This document shows, in pieces, positions 5,562 through 6,565 of a DNA stretch of 6,565 nucleotides. The stretch covers positions 1 through 6,565 of the forward strand of contig JAUXAH010000107.1 in the NCBI GenBank assembly GCA_030614945.1. The letters run 5' to 3'. The notes under the pieces are model-generated. The model was not told the DNA's origin. It did no database searches and was given only the letters and a program-made list of their open reading frames with translations. The DNA comes from Phycisphaerae bacterium. GTDB lineage: Bacteria; Planctomycetota; Phycisphaerae; Sedimentisphaerales; SG8-4. The position numbers were made by a program, and so were the translations under genes. How positions within the stretch are numbered: position 1 is the first letter of the stretch; each line of letters starts with the position of its first letter.

Positions 5562-5601
5562 TTTTCTTACCTTCCTGCTCTAAGGCAGGAAGGTAAGAAA
5601 A
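5562..5601. repeat. 17-bp perfect hairpin beside an AT-rich tract; candidate origin
   Basis: The arm at 5562-5578 (starting TTTTCTTACC) pairs perfectly over all 17 bases with 5585-5601, leaving a six-base loop TCTAAG. It is among the longest perfect inverted repeats in the window. An AT-rich stretch (about 5613-5680) follows directly. On the + strand the second arm ends in A, so it is not a + strand terminator. On the minus strand the stem likewise begins and ends in T and A, and termination there is possible. A long stem with an exposed loop next to easily melted DNA is typical of rolling-circle nick sites, and this is my first candidate. Confidence 0.7.
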
Positions 5602-5609
5602 GCGCTCCC

Positions 5610-5680
5610 CCAGATAATATAAAAACACACCAAAAAATCACCATCTTAGCTTCTTTTGAGCCCTTTTTAAGGCTAAAAAG
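5610..5680. other. AT-rich tract
   Basis: This is the only clearly AT-rich stretch in an otherwise C- and G-rich genome (CAGATAATATAAAAAC, AAAAAATC, CTTTTTAAGG). It could be a melting zone for origin opening. TAATAT and, on the minus strand, TATTAT resemble -10 boxes, but no good -35 box at the right distance was seen, so no promoter is called. Confidence 0.5.
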
Positions 5681-5705
5681 AGCCCCTTGAGGGACCCCTC
5701 AAGGG
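5671..5705 (-). terminator. Minus-strand terminator-like hairpin
   Basis: A 9-bp stem CCCTTGAGG/CCTCAAGGG (5684-5692 with 5697-5705) is followed, reading the minus strand, by GCTCTTTTTAGCC. A GC stem plus a T run is the pattern of an intrinsic terminator. No minus-strand gene is visible upstream, so it might instead end an antisense RNA or a primer RNA. Confidence 0.5.
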
Positions 5706-5708
5706 TCT

Positions 5709-5729
5709 CCTCTGAGGACCCCTCAGAGG
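5709..5729. repeat. 9-bp perfect hairpin
   Basis: CCTCTGAGG (5709-5717) pairs with CCTCAGAGG (5721-5729) over a three-base loop ACC. It sits between the two minus-strand terminator-like hairpins, and its arms are nearly the same as those of the hairpin at 5684-5705. Confidence 0.65.
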
Positions 5730-5730
5730 C

Positions 5731-5769
5731 CAAAAAAGAGCCCCTAAGGGGCATTTTTGCCCCTTAGGG
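5731..5769 (-). terminator. Second minus-strand terminator-like hairpin
   Basis: An 11-bp perfect stem CCCTAAGGGGC/GCCCCTTAGGG (5742-5752 with 5759-5769), loop ATTTTT, is followed on the minus strand by GCTCTTTTTTG. The tail repeats that of the hairpin at 5671-5705 almost exactly, so the two look like duplicated units. Confidence 0.5.
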
Positions 5770-5771
5770 AC

Positions 5772-5783
5772 CCCTACGTAGGG
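5772..5783. repeat. Perfect 12-base palindrome
   Basis: CCCTACGTAGGG, three bases after the preceding hairpin. It may be part of the hairpin array or a protein-binding site. Confidence 0.55.
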
Positions 5784-5793
5784 AAAGTTTAGC

Positions 5794-5837
5794 CCTCCAG
5801 GGTTCCCCTGTGGACCTCCACAGGGAAACCCTGGAGG
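5794..5837. repeat. Long near-perfect cruciform, 44 bases
   Basis: The outer stem of 11 bp (CCTCCAGGGTT with AACCCTGGAGG) continues, after a single C/A mismatch (5805 and 5826), into a 9-bp inner stem (CCCTGTGGA with TCCACAGGG) with only CC between the arms. In single-stranded form this would be a rigid hairpin of about 20 bp, comparable in style to packaging signals and strand-origin hairpins of filamentous phages. No T tract follows it on either side. Confidence 0.75.
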
Positions 5838-5929
5838 TTCGCGCAGTGAATCCTTTTCACGCGCGCACTCCCCCTGAGCTCTTGCTCCAGGAGGACGAGC
5901 TCCGCTGCAAACTTTTGCCGCTGAGCTGC

Positions 5930-5950
5930 ACCGGCCTCCGGCCGGTTTTT
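5930..5950 (+). terminator. Rho-independent terminator, + strand
   Basis: ACCGGCC (5930-5936) pairs with GGCCGGT (5940-5946) over a TCC loop and runs straight into five T (5946-5950). It is enclosed by a second, larger pair of arms, TTTTGCCG (5913-5920) and CGGCAAAA (5970-5977); the latter also closes a smaller TTTTGC/GCAAAA hairpin at 5960-5977. It would stop + strand transcription entering from the Rep operon before the promoter at about 6046. Confidence 0.7.
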
Positions 5951-6045
5951 ACGAGCCACTTTTGCTCTCCGGCAAAAAACAGCCTTTTCGAACCCGCTCC
6001 GTCTTCGCTTGCAGGCGCTCGCCCACGGCAAGTCCATCCCCTCTG

Positions 6046-6075
6046 TTGACCCACACCCCCCACCCCCCATACACT
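6046..6075 (+). promoter_or_regulatory. Putative sigma70 promoter for the 752-residue gene
   Basis: A -35-like TTGACC (6046-6051) is followed after 18 bases by a -10-like TACACT (6070-6075). Transcription would start at about 6082, giving a leader of roughly 20 bases that contains the AAGG ribosome site of the gene at 6104. The spacing matches that of the promoter at 1960-1989. The -10 box is only four of six to consensus, so this is a moderate call. Confidence 0.5.
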
Positions 6076-6103
6076 CCCCTCACCAACAACCCAAGGCTTT
6101 CCT

Positions 6104-6565
6104 ATGCCAGAAACCGACCTCGATCCCACAGGCGATGGCGCTGTGTCCCAGTGGACGCCTGTTCCCGCTCCCCCCAACTGGGAATGTGTCCTCGACGCCG
6201 CCCGCCAACCTGACGCCCCTGGCTCTGATGCCTCGGTCATAACCGACGGTTCTGACAACCTCGTTGACGAGTATCACATGGACACCGTCGCCGACGTCGA
6301 GGAACTCACCTCGGTCGCCCTCTGGGTTTATGCAATAGGCCCCCTGGGATTCCTTGACCAAAACATCCACGCACAACTCTACCTTGACTCCGCCTGGCTG
6401 GACGCTCAAGACCTTAACCCCCCCGACTCGTGGTCCTGGTGCCAGGTCACTTTCAATGGTTCCTGGTCCCAAGCCGACCTCGACTCCCTCGACGTTCGCG
6501 TCACCGCCCACGATCCCGACGGTGGCTCTGAAATTGAGATCCGCTCCCTCTACTGTCACATCATC
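6104..6565 (+). CDS. Large 752-residue protein, N-terminal part (continues at base 1)
   Basis: This is the 5' end of the gene that continues at 1-1938. The ATG at 6104 follows an AAGG ribosome site at 6093-6096 with 7 bases between, and no better start lies upstream. After 107 codons (6104-6424) the sequence enters the overlap, so the rest of this stretch duplicates bases 1-141. The N-terminal 60 or so residues are strongly acidic and rich in Asp, Pro and Gly (MPETDLDPTGDG at the start). From about residue 75 the sequence alternates hydrophobic and polar residues, as in a beta-rich domain. It includes a Trp cluster (SWSWCQVTFNGSW) and a segment LDVRVTAHDPDGG. No signal peptide is visible. I do not recognise the family. 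Promoter-proximal position and size suggest a virion component, but that is inference. Confidence 0.88.
   Translation, partial: MPETDLDPTGDGAVSQWTPVPAPPNWECVLDAARQPDAPGSDASVITDGSDNLVDEYHMDTVADVEELTSVALWVYAIGPLGFLDQNIHAQLYLDSAWLDAQDLNPPDSWSWCQVTFNGSWSQADLDSLDVRVTAHDPDGGSEIEIRSLYCHII
6425..6565. repeat. Terminal direct repeat, right copy (circular overlap)
   Basis: This is the second copy of bases 1-141. Merging the two copies joins the 5' part of the large gene (from 6104) to its 3' part (to 1938) without a frameshift: 6425 minus 6104 is 321, exactly 107 codons. Confidence 0.95.

Larger units (their letters stand above)
4844..6103 (+). other. Long non-coding region, presumed origins of replication and regulation
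   Basis: About 1.26 kb contains no reading frame that looks coding: the short open frames here are low-complexity (Pro, Arg, Gly), lack ribosome sites and have no recognisable motif. The stretch holds many inverted repeats (listed individually), C and G homopolymer runs, an AT-rich tract at about 5610-5680 and a + strand terminator. Smaller elements include a TGTATG-G-CATACA palindrome at 4988-5000, CGGCC/GGCCG arms at 4907-4920, CTCTACA/TGTAGAG arms at 5280-5295, TGCTCGAGCA at 5330-5339, and GTGAA/TTCAC arms flanked by GCGC at 5841-5864. GAGCTC is repeated at 5876-5881 and 5897-5902. In filamentous phages and rolling-circle plasmids such regions carry both strand origins and a packaging or single-strand origin signal; I infer the same here. 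Confidence 0.75.

Noticed and set aside
5342..5596. 84-codon + strand frame in the intergenic region
   Set aside because: Low complexity (Pro, Arg, Gly), runs through homopolymer hairpins and half of the 17-bp stem, and no ribosome site.
4844..6103. CRISPR array
   Set aside because: Repeats are inverted, irregularly spaced and differ in sequence; there are no regular spacers.
5789..6258. Overlapping minus-strand frames of 93 and 133 codons
   Set aside because: They traverse the cruciform, terminator and promoter region and the start of the large gene; no motif and no ribosome site seen.

Overview
The window is a complete circular genome read slightly past its start. The first 141 bases (1-141) recur exactly as the last 141 (6425-6565), so the molecule is a circle of about 6424 bp. 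One large gene crosses the artificial junction. All credible genes lie on the + strand. The + strand is visibly rich in C, with many codons ending in C. Shine-Dalgarno sites (GAAGGA, AAGGAGAT, GGAG, AAGG) and two sigma70-like promoters point to a bacterial host with GC-rich DNA. I cannot name the host.

The content fits a small rolling-circle replicon, most likely a single-stranded DNA phage and less likely a cryptic plasmid. There are two gene blocks and one long non-coding region. Block 1 runs from a promoter at about 6046 across the junction. It holds a 752-residue protein of unknown family (6104 to 6424, continuing at 1 to 1938), two very small membrane proteins (1999-2175 and 2165-2383) behind their own promoter at 1960-1989, and a 205-residue protein with a fibronectin-III-like C-terminus (2400-3017). 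I infer this block to be structural, membrane or lysis functions. Block 2 follows a folded 154-base gap. It holds an HUH-type rolling-circle Rep (3172-4128) and three small genes (4140-4379, 4381-4605, 4592-4843), two of which encode four-cysteine zinc ribbons. I infer replication and its regulation.

The region 4844-6103 (about 1.26 kb, nearly a fifth of the circle) shows no convincing gene. It is packed with inverted repeats: a 13-bp stem at 5060-5096, a 17-bp perfect stem at 5562-5601 beside an AT-rich tract, a run of hairpins at 5684-5783, a 44-nt near-perfect cruciform at 5794-5837, and a + strand terminator at 5930-5950. Three copies of a CTAAGGGCTACGGG-type repeat lie at 5153-5510. This is the expected home of replication origins and perhaps a packaging signal, and it resembles the intergenic region of filamentous phages in style but not in recognisable sequence.

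Notably absent are a Walker-A morphogenesis ATPase (Zot/pI), a recognisable microvirus major capsid protein, an integrase, a lysozyme and partition genes. The Rep is the only protein whose function can be read with confidence. If this is a virus, its capsid proteins belong to a family I do not recognise.
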